From Pseudophaeobacter sp. (GTDB taxonomy: Bacteria > Pseudomonadota > Alphaproteobacteria > Rhodobacterales > Rhodobacteraceae): a stretch of 64,000 nucleotides of DNA. The position numbers were made by a program, and so were the translations under genes. Positions 36,769 to 46,149 of this stretch are shown here, piece after piece. A model generated the notes under the pieces. That model searched no databases and had not been told where the DNA came from. It worked only from the letters and a program-made list of their open reading frames with translations. Location of the stretch: the NCBI GenBank assembly GCA_027019165.1, contig JALUXC010000008.1:221929-285928 (forward strand), given 5' to 3'. Each line of letters begins with the position of its first letter. Positions within the stretch are counted from its first letter, which is position 1.

Positions 36769-38241
36769 TCAAATGCCTTTCAAATACTCGCGGAGTGCAG
36801 AGTCCATGCCGTCTTTGTAGATTTTCCCAAGCCACCTTTCAAATGCCTCAACAAATCGCCGAGCAGACCCAAGGTCCCCATAGATATTGCGCATCTCCAG
36901 CCATCGTCGAGGCACCTTGCGGGCCTCTTCAGCCCTAGCGGACAATTGCTCCCAGAGCGGATCATTCGGCTCGATTGTGCTGCCGTCCTCGCGTGTACCC
37001 AGACACATCCGCGACCACGTGGCTTGGACGAGTGCAAGCCCTTCAATCGACGCACCGGCATCCATTGCCTCACGAACCGTGGGCAGAACAAACCCCGGAT
37101 GCCGCGAGGATCCATCAAACGCTATGCGGCGAATGGTGTCGACGATTGCAGGATTCGAAAAGCGACGCTGCGTTAAGGCCAGATAGTCTTGCGGTGACAT
37201 ACCGGGGACGGCGCTGACAAAAGGCAGAATCTCTTCCTGCACGACCTTTGCAAAATAGGCGCTGAGCGTCTCGTGGCCCATTGCCTTTGCAACCGTTTCA
37301 ATACCCATGACTTCGGCGCTGGCCGCAAGAATCTGGTGACCAGCATTCAGGATACGGATCTTCTGGGTCTCGAAACCATGCACATCCGTCGTGAACGTGG
37401 CGCCGACCTTGTCCCAATCAGGTCGGCCTGCACAAAAGTCATCCTCGATCACCCATTGGCGGAAATTCTCATGTGTGACGGGGACTGCATCCGTCACTCC
37501 CATGTCTGCAGCCAAAGCCCGCTCTTTCGAGCCAGTCGTCGGCACGATGCAATCGACCATAGAATTTGGAAAGCTGCAGTTTCCATCGATCCAGTCTGCA
37601 AGATCCGGATCATTGAGCCGCGCAAGGGACACCACAGTTTGACGCAGGACATTGCCGTTTCCCAGCAGATTGTCACAGCTTTGAACAGCAAAGGGCCCCG
37701 CACCGATTTGTCGTCTGATCTTGAGCGCTGCGACAATCGCACCAAAAGCCGTAGAAGGTGTCTCTGGCATCTCCGCATCGTGTCGAATATCGGGGTGGTC
37801 CTGATCAAAGCTCTTTGTCACCGGATCAATGTAATAGCCGCTTTCTGTCACAGTGAGAGACACGATACGGATGTCTTGGGCAGCCATCCGAGTGATCAGG
37901 GGTCGATTATCCGTTTCAACCGGGACATAATCGATCATCGAGCCAATGACCTCGGCTGAGGCGCCGTTGGGGGCAAGCTCGATCAGAGTGGTCAGACAGT
38001 CTTGCCTCAAAAGCCTGTCGCGCATTTCGCAGTCATAGGGACGAACACCTGCTCCGATGACTGCCCAGTCCAACGCCATCCCCTCCTGCATCAGACGATG
38101 CGTGTACCAGGATTGATGCGCACGATGGAAATTGCCCACCCCAATGTGGACGATACCCGGAGTCATTTGATCGCGGTGATACAAGGGACGCTTGATGGTC
38201 TTTGGCAAGTGATCAAGCCGGTTGCGTGAAAGGCCTCTCAT
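36769..38241 (-). CDS. Long-chain polyol dehydrogenase (mannitol/D-arabinitol dehydrogenase)
   Basis: Zinc-independent polyol-specific long-chain dehydrogenase of 490 residues. The N-terminal GVGNFHRAHQ cofactor motif is near residues 34-43, and the catalytic K294-x4-N299-x2-H302 (KIRILNAGH) is intact. The usual family length is 480-500. MtlK-type enzymes oxidise D-mannitol to fructose and D-arabinitol to D-xylulose; with xylB directly downstream, D-arabinitol is as likely as mannitol. Its start overlaps the HAD phosphatase stop by four bases. Confidence 0.92.
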   Translation of the reverse strand: MRGLSRNRLDHLPKTIKRPLYHRDQMTPGIVHIGVGNFHRAHQSWYTHRLMQEGMALDWAVIGAGVRPYDCEMRDRLLRQDCLTTLIELAPNGASAEVIGSMIDYVPVETDNRPLITRMAAQDIRIVSLTVTESGYYIDPVTKSFDQDHPDIRHDAEMPETPSTAFGAIVAALKIRRQIGAGPFAVQSCDNLLGNGNVLRQTVVSLARLNDPDLADWIDGNCSFPNSMVDCIVPTTGSKERALAADMGVTDAVPVTHENFRQWVIEDDFCAGRPDWDKVGATFTTDVHGFETQKIRILNAGHQILAASAEVMGIETVAKAMGHETLSAYFAKVVQEEILPFVSAVPGMSPQDYLALTQRRFSNPAIVDTIRRIAFDGSSRHPGFVLPTVREAMDAGASIEGLALVQATWSRMCLGTREDGSTIEPNDPLWEQLSARAEEARKVPRRWLEMRNIYGDLGSARRFVEAFERWLGKIYKDGMDSALREYLKGI

Positions 38242-38939
38242 GTGGTCAGTCTTTCGGTCCTGGACAGAATGAAACCTGCAACGTCCTCCAGCCGCTCGAA
38301 CACTTGGTCTGCACCGGCATCGCGCAGGAGCGCGGCATGCTGGCTCCGCTTACCGTCCAGATGGCTACCCCCTACAAAACCGATGGCCGGTATGCCCGCC
38401 TCCCGGGCCCCCTTGATCCCATGCGGGGAGTCCTCCAGCACCACGCAATCGCATGCGGCCATGCCGAGCCTCTCAAGTGCCAACAAAAAGATATCCGGTG
38501 CAGGTTTTCCCTGCCGCACCTCTGCCGCACTTGTTGCGGTTGCGCCGAACCACCCGTCCAGGCCAGAGAGCTCCAGGGTCGCCGCCATCCGCCTGAGCGA
38601 TCCACCGGTTGCAATGGCCATAGCCCGCCCCTCTGCCGCAAGACCGGCCAGCAGTTTGGAAGCACCAGGGATCTGCCGCAATTCAGTCTGATAGGTCGCA
38701 AGCAGCCGGGCTTCCACGCGCTCAGCAAAGTTGGCCGGAACCGGCGCGCCAAGGCGCCCAGAGACATAGTCTGCAATGACGGGCATGGCGACGCCCAGAA
38801 ACCGGTCTCCGATCTCCTGCGCCGAAGCATCCCCGATACCAAGCGCCCGCATCTCGCAGGCAATCGCCTCCAGGGACAAAGGCTCGCTGTCGACCAGACA
38901 GCCGTCCAAATCAAAAATGACCGCCCGAACCGATACCAT
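38238..38939 (-). CDS. HAD family phosphatase (beta-phosphoglucomutase-like)
   Basis: HAD superfamily hydrolase, 233 residues. Motif I is FDLDGCLVDSEP (nucleophile and acid Asp), with a helical cap after it, motif II around AIATGGS, the motif III lysine in RQGKPAPDIFL and motif IV VVLEDSPHG. Overlaps the ABC ATPase upstream by one base and the polyol dehydrogenase downstream by four. Probably removes a phosphate from a dead-end sugar phosphate of the pathway. Confidence 0.87.
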   Translation of the reverse strand: MVSVRAVIFDLDGCLVDSEPLSLEAIACEMRALGIGDASAQEIGDRFLGVAMPVIADYVSGRLGAPVPANFAERVEARLLATYQTELRQIPGASKLLAGLAAEGRAMAIATGGSLRRMAATLELSGLDGWFGATATSAAEVRQGKPAPDIFLLALERLGMAACDCVVLEDSPHGIKGAREAGIPAIGFVGGSHLDGKRSQHAALLRDAGADQVFERLEDVAGFILSRTERLTT

Positions 38940-40000
38940 CAGATGTGGCGTCCCGTCTGCCTGTCAAACAAATGCACATCGTCCGGGTTGATCACGAACC
39001 CAAGGCGTGAACCGGGGCGCGCAGTGATCCTCTCCTTGATGAGCGCATCGATAAGATCTTTGCCGGAACGCGCGAAAATCTGTGTCTCTGAACCCGTCGG
39101 TTCGACCGCAACCACCTCCATCTGGATGCCATCTTCTGCAACCTGAACGCATTCGGGGCGCACGCCATATGTCACAGCTTGACCGTCCTTTGCCTCTGTT
39201 TGCGGAAGCGGCAGGGTCAAACCGCTGTCTGATCTGAAGACACGGACCCCGCCTTCAGCGGCGATCTTGCCATGAACAAAGTTCATAGACGGCGAGCCGA
39301 TAAAACCGGCAACAAAAGTGTTGATAGGATTGTCGTATAGATCAAGCGGACTGCCGATCTGTTCCACCTGCCCGTCTCGCATGACAACGATCTTATCCGC
39401 CATCGTCATCGCCTCAACCTGATCATGAGTAACGTAGACGATGGTTGTGCCAAGCCGCTGATGGAGTTCCTTGATCTCGATCCGCATTGTCACCCGCAGT
39501 TTCGCGTCCAGGTTCGAAAGGGGTTCATCGAACAAGAAAACCTGGGGGTCCCGCACAATGGCGCGGCCCATCGCCACCCGCTGTCGCTGACCGCCGGACA
39601 ACTCCTTTGGGTAGCGCTGAAGGTACTTGGTCAAATCAAGGATCTCAGCAGCCGCGGCAACTTTTTCCCCGATCTCCGCCTTGGAGCGCTTTGCCATCAA
39701 AAGCGGAAAGCTGATGTTGTCATAGACGGTCTTGTGCGGATAAAGCGCATAGCTCTGAAAGACCATCGCAATATCACGTTCCTTGGGTGGAACGTCGTTC
39801 ACCACGCGATCTCCGATGGAGATCGTTCCGTCGCTGATCTCTTCCAATCCCGCCAGCATCCGAAGCAGAGTGGATTTGCCGCATCCCGAAGGACCGACCA
39901 ACACGACAAACTCGCCGTCTTCGATGTCCACACTGACGCCATGCATGACCTGTGTCGCGCCATAGCGCTTTATGACGTTGTCGATTTTTACGTTGGCCAT
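38939..40000 (-). CDS. Carbohydrate ABC transporter ATP-binding protein (UgpC/SmoK/MalK type)
   Basis: ATPase of 353 residues for the polyol importer. Walker A GPSGCGKST, Q-loop VFQSYALYPH, signature LSGGQRQRVAMGRA, Walker B VFLFDEPLSNLD, H-loop VYVTHDQVEAMT, then a C-terminal regulatory TOBE domain (about residues 240-353). The sequence DEPLSNLDAKLR is typical of the CUT1 sugar family. Works with the two permeases and the binding protein upstream. Confidence 0.93.
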   Translation of the reverse strand: MANVKIDNVIKRYGATQVMHGVSVDIEDGEFVVLVGPSGCGKSTLLRMLAGLEEISDGTISIGDRVVNDVPPKERDIAMVFQSYALYPHKTVYDNISFPLLMAKRSKAEIGEKVAAAAEILDLTKYLQRYPKELSGGQRQRVAMGRAIVRDPQVFLFDEPLSNLDAKLRVTMRIEIKELHQRLGTTIVYVTHDQVEAMTMADKIVVMRDGQVEQIGSPLDLYDNPINTFVAGFIGSPSMNFVHGKIAAEGGVRVFRSDSGLTLPLPQTEAKDGQAVTYGVRPECVQVAEDGIQMEVVAVEPTGSETQIFARSGKDLIDALIKERITARPGSRLGFVINPDDVHLFDRQTGRHI

Positions 40001-40012
40001 GTCCTGAGTTCC

Positions 40013-41065
40013 TTATTGCGGCAATTCGATTTGCATCTTCACATCCGCCGGTGGGGCGGAGGCGGCAATTTCGAATGCCTGCACGCTGTCTGAAAAATCG
40101 AATGTCCGCGTGATCAGCGGTTTGACGTTGATCGCCCCCGAACTGAGCATACTGAGGCAACGCGGAAATACATGCGCGTAGCGAAAGATGTTCTCGACCC
40201 GTGCCTCGCGGACCATCGCGGCACCGGCATCATATTCGATTGGATCGGGCTGACCACCGATCAGCACGACACAGCCGCCCGGACAAAGGGCTTCAAAAAC
40301 CGTTCTGGCCGCCTGAGGGCTGCCCGTGGCTTCGAATACGATATCAGCCCCCCAACCATCGGTGTCGCGTTTGACGACATCACAGAGATCTTGCGCGGTC
40401 ACATCGACAGGCGTGATCGCCGGGCTCAGCGACCCTGCAATCTCCAGCTTTTTGGCGGCCAGATCGGTGACGTAGACCCTGGCACACCCGGCGGCAAGCG
40501 CCGACAAGGCCGTGACCAGACCAATGGGACCTGCTCCCATGACGATAGCGTTGTCGCCCGGCCGCACGCGCGCCTTTGTCGCGGCATGCACACCAACCGC
40601 CAACGGTTCAACCATCGCGGCTTCGGCAAAGCTCACGTTGTCGGGCAGCTTGAATGTAAATGCTTCGGGGTGGACGCATGTCGGTCTCAGGATGCCGTGC
40701 ACAGGCGGGGTCGCCCAGAACCGCACGGTCGGGTCGATATTGTACATTCCCAGTTGGGTGGCCTTGCTGTTTGGATCGGGGATCCCTGGCTCCATACAGA
40801 CCCTGTCGCCTTCCATCAGGCGTTCGACATCGGCACCGACTTCGATAACTGTACCCGATGCCTCGTGCCCCAGGATCATGGGAGCATTCACGACAAAGGG
40901 TCCTATACGACCATGCGAATAGTAATGAACATCAGACCCGCAGATGCCGACCGTGTGCAGCCTGATGCGGACATCACGCGGGCCAAGGGCGGTTTCCGCA
41001 CGATCAATCTCGGGAAAATCGCGCAGGCTGAGTTCGCCTTTCTTTTCCAGAACAAGCGCTTCCAT
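40013..41065 (-). CDS. Zinc-dependent xylitol/sorbitol dehydrogenase
   Basis: Medium-chain dehydrogenase of 350 residues. Catalytic zinc ligands C42 ([10 protein letters not shown]) and H67-E68 (GHEASG) are present, as is the NAD motif [10 protein letters not shown]. The lobe that normally holds four structural-zinc cysteines keeps only C90 (VCMEPG), as in animal sorbitol dehydrogenase. The segment [16 protein letters not shown] also follows the sorbitol/xylitol dehydrogenase pattern. Oxidises xylitol to D-xylulose or sorbitol to fructose. Lies between permease genes and the ATPase. Confidence 0.9.
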   Translation of the reverse strand: MEALVLEKKGELSLRDFPEIDRAETALGPRDVRIRLHTVGICGSDVHYYSHGRIGPFVVNAPMILGHEASGTVIEVGADVERLMEGDRVCMEPGIPDPNSKATQLGMYNIDPTVRFWATPPVHGILRPTCVHPEAFTFKLPDNVSFAEAAMVEPLAVGVHAATKARVRPGDNAIVMGAGPIGLVTALSALAAGCARVYVTDLAAKKLEIAGSLSPAITPVDVTAQDLCDVVKRDTDGWGADIVFEATGSPQAARTVFEALCPGGCVVLIGGQPDPIEYDAGAAMVREARVENIFRYAHVFPRCLSMLSSGAINVKPLITRTFDFSDSVQAFEIAASAPPADVKMQIELPQ

Positions 41066-41068
41066 GTC

Positions 41069-41320
41069 TCAACCTTTCTTTACGATTATGAATGCCAAGG
41101 CAGCGGAAATGGCATTGGAGATCCAGATCGACGGTCCCATCGGCTCGATGAACCGGAACCAGAACAGCGACAGGGCGATCCAGATCACTACCGAGATGAA
41201 CACGCGATCAAACCAGTTCGTTTCGATGGGCAAAAACCCGGTTGGCTTGGGGAGGATATCGGGGCTGTTCTCTTCCTCGTGCAGGACCGAGACCAGAGGT
41301 TCTTGGTGAGGATTGCTCAT
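41069..41320 (-). CDS. Small two-helix membrane protein of the polyol operon (83 aa)
   Basis: Hydrophilic N-terminus of about 35 residues, then helix 1 (VFISVVIWIALSLFWFRF) and helix 2 (ISNAISAALAFIIV). It lies 3 bases from each neighbour, so it is translated with the importer. Small membrane proteins recur in rhodobacterial sugar/polyol ABC operons and may help assembly. Not recognised as a named family. Confidence 0.7.
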   Translation of the reverse strand: MSNPHQEPLVSVLHEEENSPDILPKPTGFLPIETNWFDRVFISVVIWIALSLFWFRFIEPMGPSIWISNAISAALAFIIVKKG

Positions 41321-41323
41321 GAC

Positions 41324-42160
41324 TTATCCTTTCACCGCACCGAATGTCAGACCGGCCACGATGTGCTTTTGCACAAGCCCAAAGACGATCAGGGCCGGGA
41401 TCAAGGTGAAGACCGAAATCGTCGCCATCACCCCCCACTCAGTGCCCGTGGTGGTGACATATTCGGACAGGCCGGTTGTCAGGGTTCGCGCATTGAAATT
41501 CGTAAGGGTCGCAGCCAGCAGGTATTCGTTCCAGGCAAAGACCCAGGTCAGGATCAGGGTCACCGCAAGGCCCGGACGACACAGCGGGAACACGATCTTG
41601 GTGATCACCTGCCATGAGTTTGCGCCGTCAACATAGGCCGCCTCGTCAAGTTCTTTTGGAATGCCATCCACTGTCGGGCGCAAGGTCCAGATCGCAAACG
41701 GAAGATTGAAGGTGCAATAGACAAGGATCATGCCGATGCGCGTGTCCAGCAGTTTCCATTCCCCAACGGTGTAGACCTGCGTCATCAACAGGAACAACGG
41801 CAACAGGAACACGGCCGGCGGCGCCATACGATTTGTTATGGTCCAGAAAAAAATTGATTCCTTGCCGCTCATGTTGAACCGCGACAGCGCGTAGCAGGCA
41901 AAAAAGCCAAGCACGGTACAGATCACTGCATTGCCGGTCGAAATGATGACCGAATTCAGCATGTAGCTGCGCAACAGCCGATCCCCCCAGACTTTGGCGT
42001 AATTGCCCCAGTAGGGATCCGAAAGGATCAGGTCGGGCGTGGAAAACAGCTGTACGGCTGGTTTTACCGAAATGACAAACAACCAGTAGATCGGGAACAG
42101 CGTCAAGACGCTCACCAAGATCCAGAAAATGATGCCAATGACCGGGCTTTGCTTTCTCAT
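41324..42160 (-). CDS. Carbohydrate ABC transporter permease (MalG/SmoG type)
   Basis: Permease of 278 residues with six helices. The EAA loop is EAAYVDGANSWQVITKIVFP, near residue 190, and the CUT1 end part MATISVFTLIPALIVFGLVQKHIVAGLTFG is cited in part: LIPALIVFGLVQKHIVAGL. The conserved end AGLTFGAVKG is typical. Pairs with the MalF-like permease encoded 4 bases upstream. Confidence 0.93.
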   Translation of the reverse strand: MRKQSPVIGIIFWILVSVLTLFPIYWLFVISVKPAVQLFSTPDLILSDPYWGNYAKVWGDRLLRSYMLNSVIISTGNAVICTVLGFFACYALSRFNMSGKESIFFWTITNRMAPPAVFLLPLFLLMTQVYTVGEWKLLDTRIGMILVYCTFNLPFAIWTLRPTVDGIPKELDEAAYVDGANSWQVITKIVFPLCRPGLAVTLILTWVFAWNEYLLAATLTNFNARTLTTGLSEYVTTTGTEWGVMATISVFTLIPALIVFGLVQKHIVAGLTFGAVKG

Positions 42161-42164
42161 GGCT

Positions 42165-43040
42165 TCAGCCCCTCTTGCTGCGTGGCGCCAGCATGGTCAC
42201 ATAGAGCAACCAGCAAGACACGATTGTTAGATAAAGAACGATCACGGAGATCGTGGATCCGTACCCGTAGTTCGTCTTGGGAAACACTTCCTTGAAGATG
42301 TGCACGCCCACAAAACGGGTTGCCGAACCAGGTCCGCCGCCCGTCAGCATCCAGACCTCATCCACTGTGCGCAGTGCATCCATCAGACGGATGAAAACGG
42401 TCGCCACCACTGCGGGTGCAATCATTGGCAAAGTGATGTGCCAGAAGATCTGACGCTTGCCGGCTCCGTCGATCTGGGCCTGTTCAAAAGGATCAGGCGG
42501 CAATGACACAAGTGCTGCAATCAGCGTCAAGGTAACAAGTGGCGTCCAGTGCCAGATATCCATGAGCACAACGGTGGCAAATGCGGCGGGTGCAGAGGTG
42601 CCAATGTTCATGGTGAGGCCGAACCATTCCTCCAGATAATGAGGAATGATCCCGATGGACGGCGTCGTCATCAATTTCCACACAGACCCCACGATGATCG
42701 GCGCCATGATAAGAGGAAGCGTGTGGATTGTACGGAAGATCGCCTTGCCCGGAAAATCGCGCATGAAGGCCTGCGCCAGGGCATATCCGATGATCAATTC
42801 GGACAGGACCGCGAACACAACAAACATCACCGTGACGCCAATCGACTTTAGGAATGCCGTGTCGAACACGATCTTTCTGAAGTTATCCGCGCCATTGAAA
42901 ACCATCTCGGGATTGACCGCGAAGGGATTCCAGGAGTGAAACGAAACGTAGACGACATAAAAAAAGGGCAGCACGCCAAAGAAAAACAGGATGACCAAGG
43001 TCGGCGCCAGAAGTATCCAGCCAAGTCTTTTGGATTGCAT
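42165..43040 (-). CDS. Carbohydrate ABC transporter permease (MalF/SmoF type)
   Basis: Permease of 291 residues with six helices (first one LGWILLAPTLVILFFFGVLP). The EAA loop is EQAQIDGAGKRQIFWHITLP. I start it at the ATG at 43040, which has a GGGAGGGG ribosome site upstream; the longer frame to 43154 begins in the hairpin region after the binding-protein gene and is unlikely. Confidence 0.92.
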   Translation of the reverse strand: MQSKRLGWILLAPTLVILFFFGVLPFFYVVYVSFHSWNPFAVNPEMVFNGADNFRKIVFDTAFLKSIGVTVMFVVFAVLSELIIGYALAQAFMRDFPGKAIFRTIHTLPLIMAPIIVGSVWKLMTTPSIGIIPHYLEEWFGLTMNIGTSAPAAFATVVLMDIWHWTPLVTLTLIAALVSLPPDPFEQAQIDGAGKRQIFWHITLPMIAPAVVATVFIRLMDALRTVDEVWMLTGGGPGSATRFVGVHIFKEVFPKTNYGYGSTISVIVLYLTIVSCWLLYVTMLAPRSKRG

Positions 43041-43117
43041 GACGCATCCCCTCCCGCGTTTCGGAACCATGGTTATGGTACAAAACCGGCTCTTTGCAGT
43101 ATTTGTAAGTTCGAAAT

Positions 43118-43146
43118 CGGGTCGCCATCTTGAAGACGGCGACCCG
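43118..43146 (-). terminator. Hairpin after the polyol binding-protein gene
   Basis: CGGGTCGCC (43118-43126) and GGCGACCCG (43138-43146) form a perfect 9-base stem with an 11-base loop, 22 bases after the binding-protein stop on the minus strand and followed there by ATTTCG. Likely limits read-through into permease genes or protects the binding-protein mRNA. Confidence 0.65.
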
Positions 43147-43167
43147 GTTGGCAACCGGGAGAATTGG

Positions 43168-44604
43168 TTACTTGCGGTAGCCTAGATCAGAAAGCGTTGC
43201 CTCGGCAGTTGCCGCCATCTTGTCCAGCCCTTCCTGCGGGGAAAGTTCTCCCAACAGGATCTGATAGAAGATTGGAGCGGTCGCTTCACGAACCTGAGCA
43301 TGGAACGGATAGGCCGGCGCACCTGCGAACAGATAGCCCTTGTCCTTGATCAGGTCATAGTAACCGCCCAATTCATCATTGAAGGCCACCACTTTGGGGT
43401 CTTCGTAGGTTGCAGTGTTCGTCACCCGTGGTGCCGCGACTGCCCAGTCAGGTTGAACCTCGTTCTGCCCAATGTACTGAAGAAAAAGCGCTGTGGCTTC
43501 CTTGTTCTTCGAGGAATGCGGCATGCCGAATGCGCCACCGTCATAGTAGCCGATATAGCCTTCGCCCGCTTCGGCGTCGGCCAACACACCGTCTGCCAAC
43601 GGTGGCAGAGCGACGCCAACCTTTCCAACGACCAGAGATTTTTCTGCATCAGCGGCAATCCAGCCTGCGTTTTCCCCATAGACCAGGCCTTGAGCGGCGC
43701 GACCGGCGCCAAAGGTGGTGCCGACCTCGGTCCAGGTCGATGCCGGGCTTTCTGGTGGCGCAATGTCACGCATGCTGAGCCACCAGGTCATGGCTTCGAC
43801 AGCTTCCGGACTGTTCATCGCGCCGCCATTGGCAACCGAAGCAGCGTAGTTGTTGTTGGCGTCGATACCCCAGTTGTAGACACCAAACGTGGGCGCGATC
43901 GACTCGTAGTATTCATACCAGGATGCCACGTGGCCAGTATGAGCCTGAGCGGTCGTTCCCCAGAGATCCAAGTCGTACTCTTTACCATACTCCGTGAAAA
44001 ATTCTGCGATTTCAGCGTATTCAGCATGCGTTTTGGCAGGCACGAGATCACGGCCGGCTTTTTCCTTGAACGCGGCCTGAATCTTTGGATCTTCAAAAAG
44101 ATCGGTGCGATAGAGATAGACCTTCAGGAAGGCCTCCATCGGCACACCATACAGGTTGCCGTCAGCATCCTTGAAGTAGTTGGCGAAAGTCGTGAAGTTG
44201 GCTTCGTCATATGTCGGCGCCTTCAGGTCCGGATTGGCCGCAAGAAAACCGGTGAGGTCGGTCAGAAAACCGCGCGCAAGGTAGGAATAGATGATGTCCT
44301 GCTCGATGTAGGCCATGTCATAAATGCCGGTTCCGGCTTCCATGTCCTTGATCGCTTTGTCGAACATCTGATCCCAGGACGTGGTCTCGACGTCGACGCG
44401 AATTCCGGTCAGCGCTTCAAATTCAGGCGCAAGAACTTCCCTGATGTAGAGCGAAGGCGGAGACGATTCAGTCACCCCCCGAATGGTAACGCCCTGATAG
44501 GGTTCAGCGGCCTTTTTCCAGAAATCAGCGCTCTCCTCCGCATACGCAGCGCTGGCGAGCGTCAATGCAAGCGCGGATGCGCCCAGTTTCAAAATAAAGC
44601 TCAC
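43168..44604 (-). CDS. ABC transporter substrate-binding protein for polyols/sugars
   Basis: Family-1 type binding protein, 478 residues, with signal peptide [22 protein letters not shown]. Family features: [25 protein letters not shown] (cited in part: [18 protein letters not shown]), [17 protein letters not shown], and [12 protein letters not shown] near the C-terminus. First gene of the nine-gene operon, divergent from the SorC regulator. Polyol binding is inferred from neighbours. Confidence 0.9.
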   Translation of the reverse strand: MSFILKLGASALALTLASAAYAEESADFWKKAAEPYQGVTIRGVTESSPPSLYIREVLAPEFEALTGIRVDVETTSWDQMFDKAIKDMEAGTGIYDMAYIEQDIIYSYLARGFLTDLTGFLAANPDLKAPTYDEANFTTFANYFKDADGNLYGVPMEAFLKVYLYRTDLFEDPKIQAAFKEKAGRDLVPAKTHAEYAEIAEFFTEYGKEYDLDLWGTTAQAHTGHVASWYEYYESIAPTFGVYNWGIDANNNYAASVANGGAMNSPEAVEAMTWWLSMRDIAPPESPASTWTEVGTTFGAGRAAQGLVYGENAGWIAADAEKSLVVGKVGVALPPLADGVLADAEAGEGYIGYYDGGAFGMPHSSKNKEATALFLQYIGQNEVQPDWAVAAPRVTNTATYEDPKVVAFNDELGGYYDLIKDKGYLFAGAPAYPFHAQVREATAPIFYQILLGELSPQEGLDKMAATAEATLSDLGYRK

Positions 44605-44694
44605 GGTTTTCCTCCCTTATCCATGCAGGAGTTCAGCGCAGGCTTTCCACAGCTTCATGCAGTGCGATTCGCGCCACCTCCCCCCAAAAGGCTA

Positions 44695-44755
44695 CAAATG
44701 CATACTTACCCATGCAAGTGTAAAATTCCAAATGCATCACTTGATATACAAATGT
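44695..44755. promoter_or_regulatory. Candidate SorC operator repeats
   Basis: CAAATGCAT occurs at 44695-44703 and 44729-44737, each followed by a CTT or ACTT, and CAAATGT at 44749-44755. The repeats lie in the AT-rich 216-base region between the divergent binding-protein and SorC genes, the expected place for regulator binding. Confidence 0.55.
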
Positions 44756-44820
44756 AATTTTGCCAAGAATACCGATATGTGACTTGAAGGCAGTCGCCAC
44801 GGGCACGGGAGGATACTGGC

Positions 44821-45801
44821 TTGGCGCGCGAAGCAAACGAAGAAAACGATGCATTCGTTACGGAAATCTGTTGGCACTATTACGTAAACGAAATGACCCA
44901 GGCCGAAATCGCACGCCTCATGAATGTCACGCGGCTGCGGGTCAATCAGGCGATCCAGCGAGCAAAGTCACTTGGCTTCGTAAAGATTCACATCGAGTCG
45001 CCGTTTCTGCCGCGCATCGAGATGCAGGAGGACCTCAAGGCATTCCTGGGCCTAAAGCGGGCCATCGTAGGCCCGGCCAATGACGCGGCTTATGACTATC
45101 ATCGCTCTGTTGGCGCAGCGCTGGCCGCGCTGTTGACCGAGCGCTTGGCATCCGGCGACTGGCGGTCATTGGGGGTGTCCTGGGGGCTGACACTGGATTC
45201 TGCAATTCGCAAGCTATCGCGGCAATCGCACCCGGGCCTGGAAGTCGTGTCGATACTCGGAGGCACGGCCAAAGGATCGACCTTGAATTCCTTTGGAATT
45301 GCGTCTGGCTTTGCCAACGTGCTTGGCGCACGTTACTCGGTGCTGACTGCGCCGATCTATCTTTCTGAAGGGATCGACCGGGAGCTGTTCCTGTCGCAAT
45401 ACGCTCTAAAGGAACACTTCGACAAATTTGCATCGCTGGATGCCGTCCTTCTCACCTGCTCCAACGTTTCGGAAAAATCCTTCCTGGTTGAACACGGTTT
45501 GCCACAGGAACTGACCCCAAACGCATTGATCGAAGCGGGCGCCATCGGGGACGTTCTTGGTCAGTTTCTTGATCGCGATGGTCATTCGGTTTCGGGAGAA
45601 ATCGACAGCCGCAAGGTCGGCATGCCCTTGAATGAAGTCATCCAAGTTCCAGAAAAGATCATGGCAGCAGCCGGACCGCACAAGGTTGATATCATCAAGG
45701 CGGCCTGCCGGCGTGGCCTCGTTGACACGCTGGTAACGGATGACACAACAGCAAAGCTGATCCTCGATACCAAAGCCGATCCCAGCGCCGGTTCAGAGTG
45801 A
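44821..45801 (+). CDS. SorC/DeoR-type sugar-binding transcriptional regulator
   Basis: Regulator of 326 residues with an N-terminal helix-turn-helix (EMTQAEIARLMNVTRLRVNQ) and a C-terminal sugar-binding domain of the phosphosugar isomerase-like fold (GVSWGLTLDSAIRKL, VVSILGG, and DTLVTDDTTAKLIL at the end). Start is TTG with GGGAGG about 8 bases upstream. It sits between the divergent transport/catabolic operons; the effector is probably a polyol, a ketopentose or its phosphate. Confidence 0.9.
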   Translation: MAREANEENDAFVTEICWHYYVNEMTQAEIARLMNVTRLRVNQAIQRAKSLGFVKIHIESPFLPRIEMQEDLKAFLGLKRAIVGPANDAAYDYHRSVGAALAALLTERLASGDWRSLGVSWGLTLDSAIRKLSRQSHPGLEVVSILGGTAKGSTLNSFGIASGFANVLGARYSVLTAPIYLSEGIDRELFLSQYALKEHFDKFASLDAVLLTCSNVSEKSFLVEHGLPQELTPNALIEAGAIGDVLGQFLDRDGHSVSGEIDSRKVGMPLNEVIQVPEKIMAAAGPHKVDIIKAACRRGLVDTLVTDDTTAKLILDTKADPSAGSE

Positions 45802-46149
45802 TGGTACAGTCATGACATTTGCATCTGACCGATTGGATCCACCTCTGCACAGGTTTGCGATCTTGCTAAAGTGCGCTTCACGACCAGCGGGATCGGGTTC
45901 GAAATCCACTCGCTCCGACTGGGCCGCACCGCTGGTGCGAGCCACCCACTTTCGCTTGCGACACGACAAACGTGACCCAATCGTGGCGCTGCTCTGCGAC
46001 GGGAAAACCATGCTGAAAGCGGCCCATGCCGCGGACCACACCAAGCATTCAAAGACTATTTTGACCGGGCGCACGAGAGACTGGCTCATGGCCTGTCCGA
46101 CTGACTGCTTTTCAAAAGCGGCCCCGCTACAACAAAAGGATTTCAACTC
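45802..46149. other. Gene-free stretch between sorC-type gene and dehydrogenase operon
   Basis: About 350 bases. A plus-strand frame of 113 codons (45812-46153) fills it, but it has no ribosome site, is not like any family I know and has a skewed basic composition. No hairpin or repeat seen. Probably holds the promoter of the two dehydrogenases. Confidence 0.4.

Noticed and set aside
43300..44757. Plus-strand frame of 485 codons opposite the polyol binding protein
   Set aside because: Antisense shadow of a gene with signal peptide and known family.
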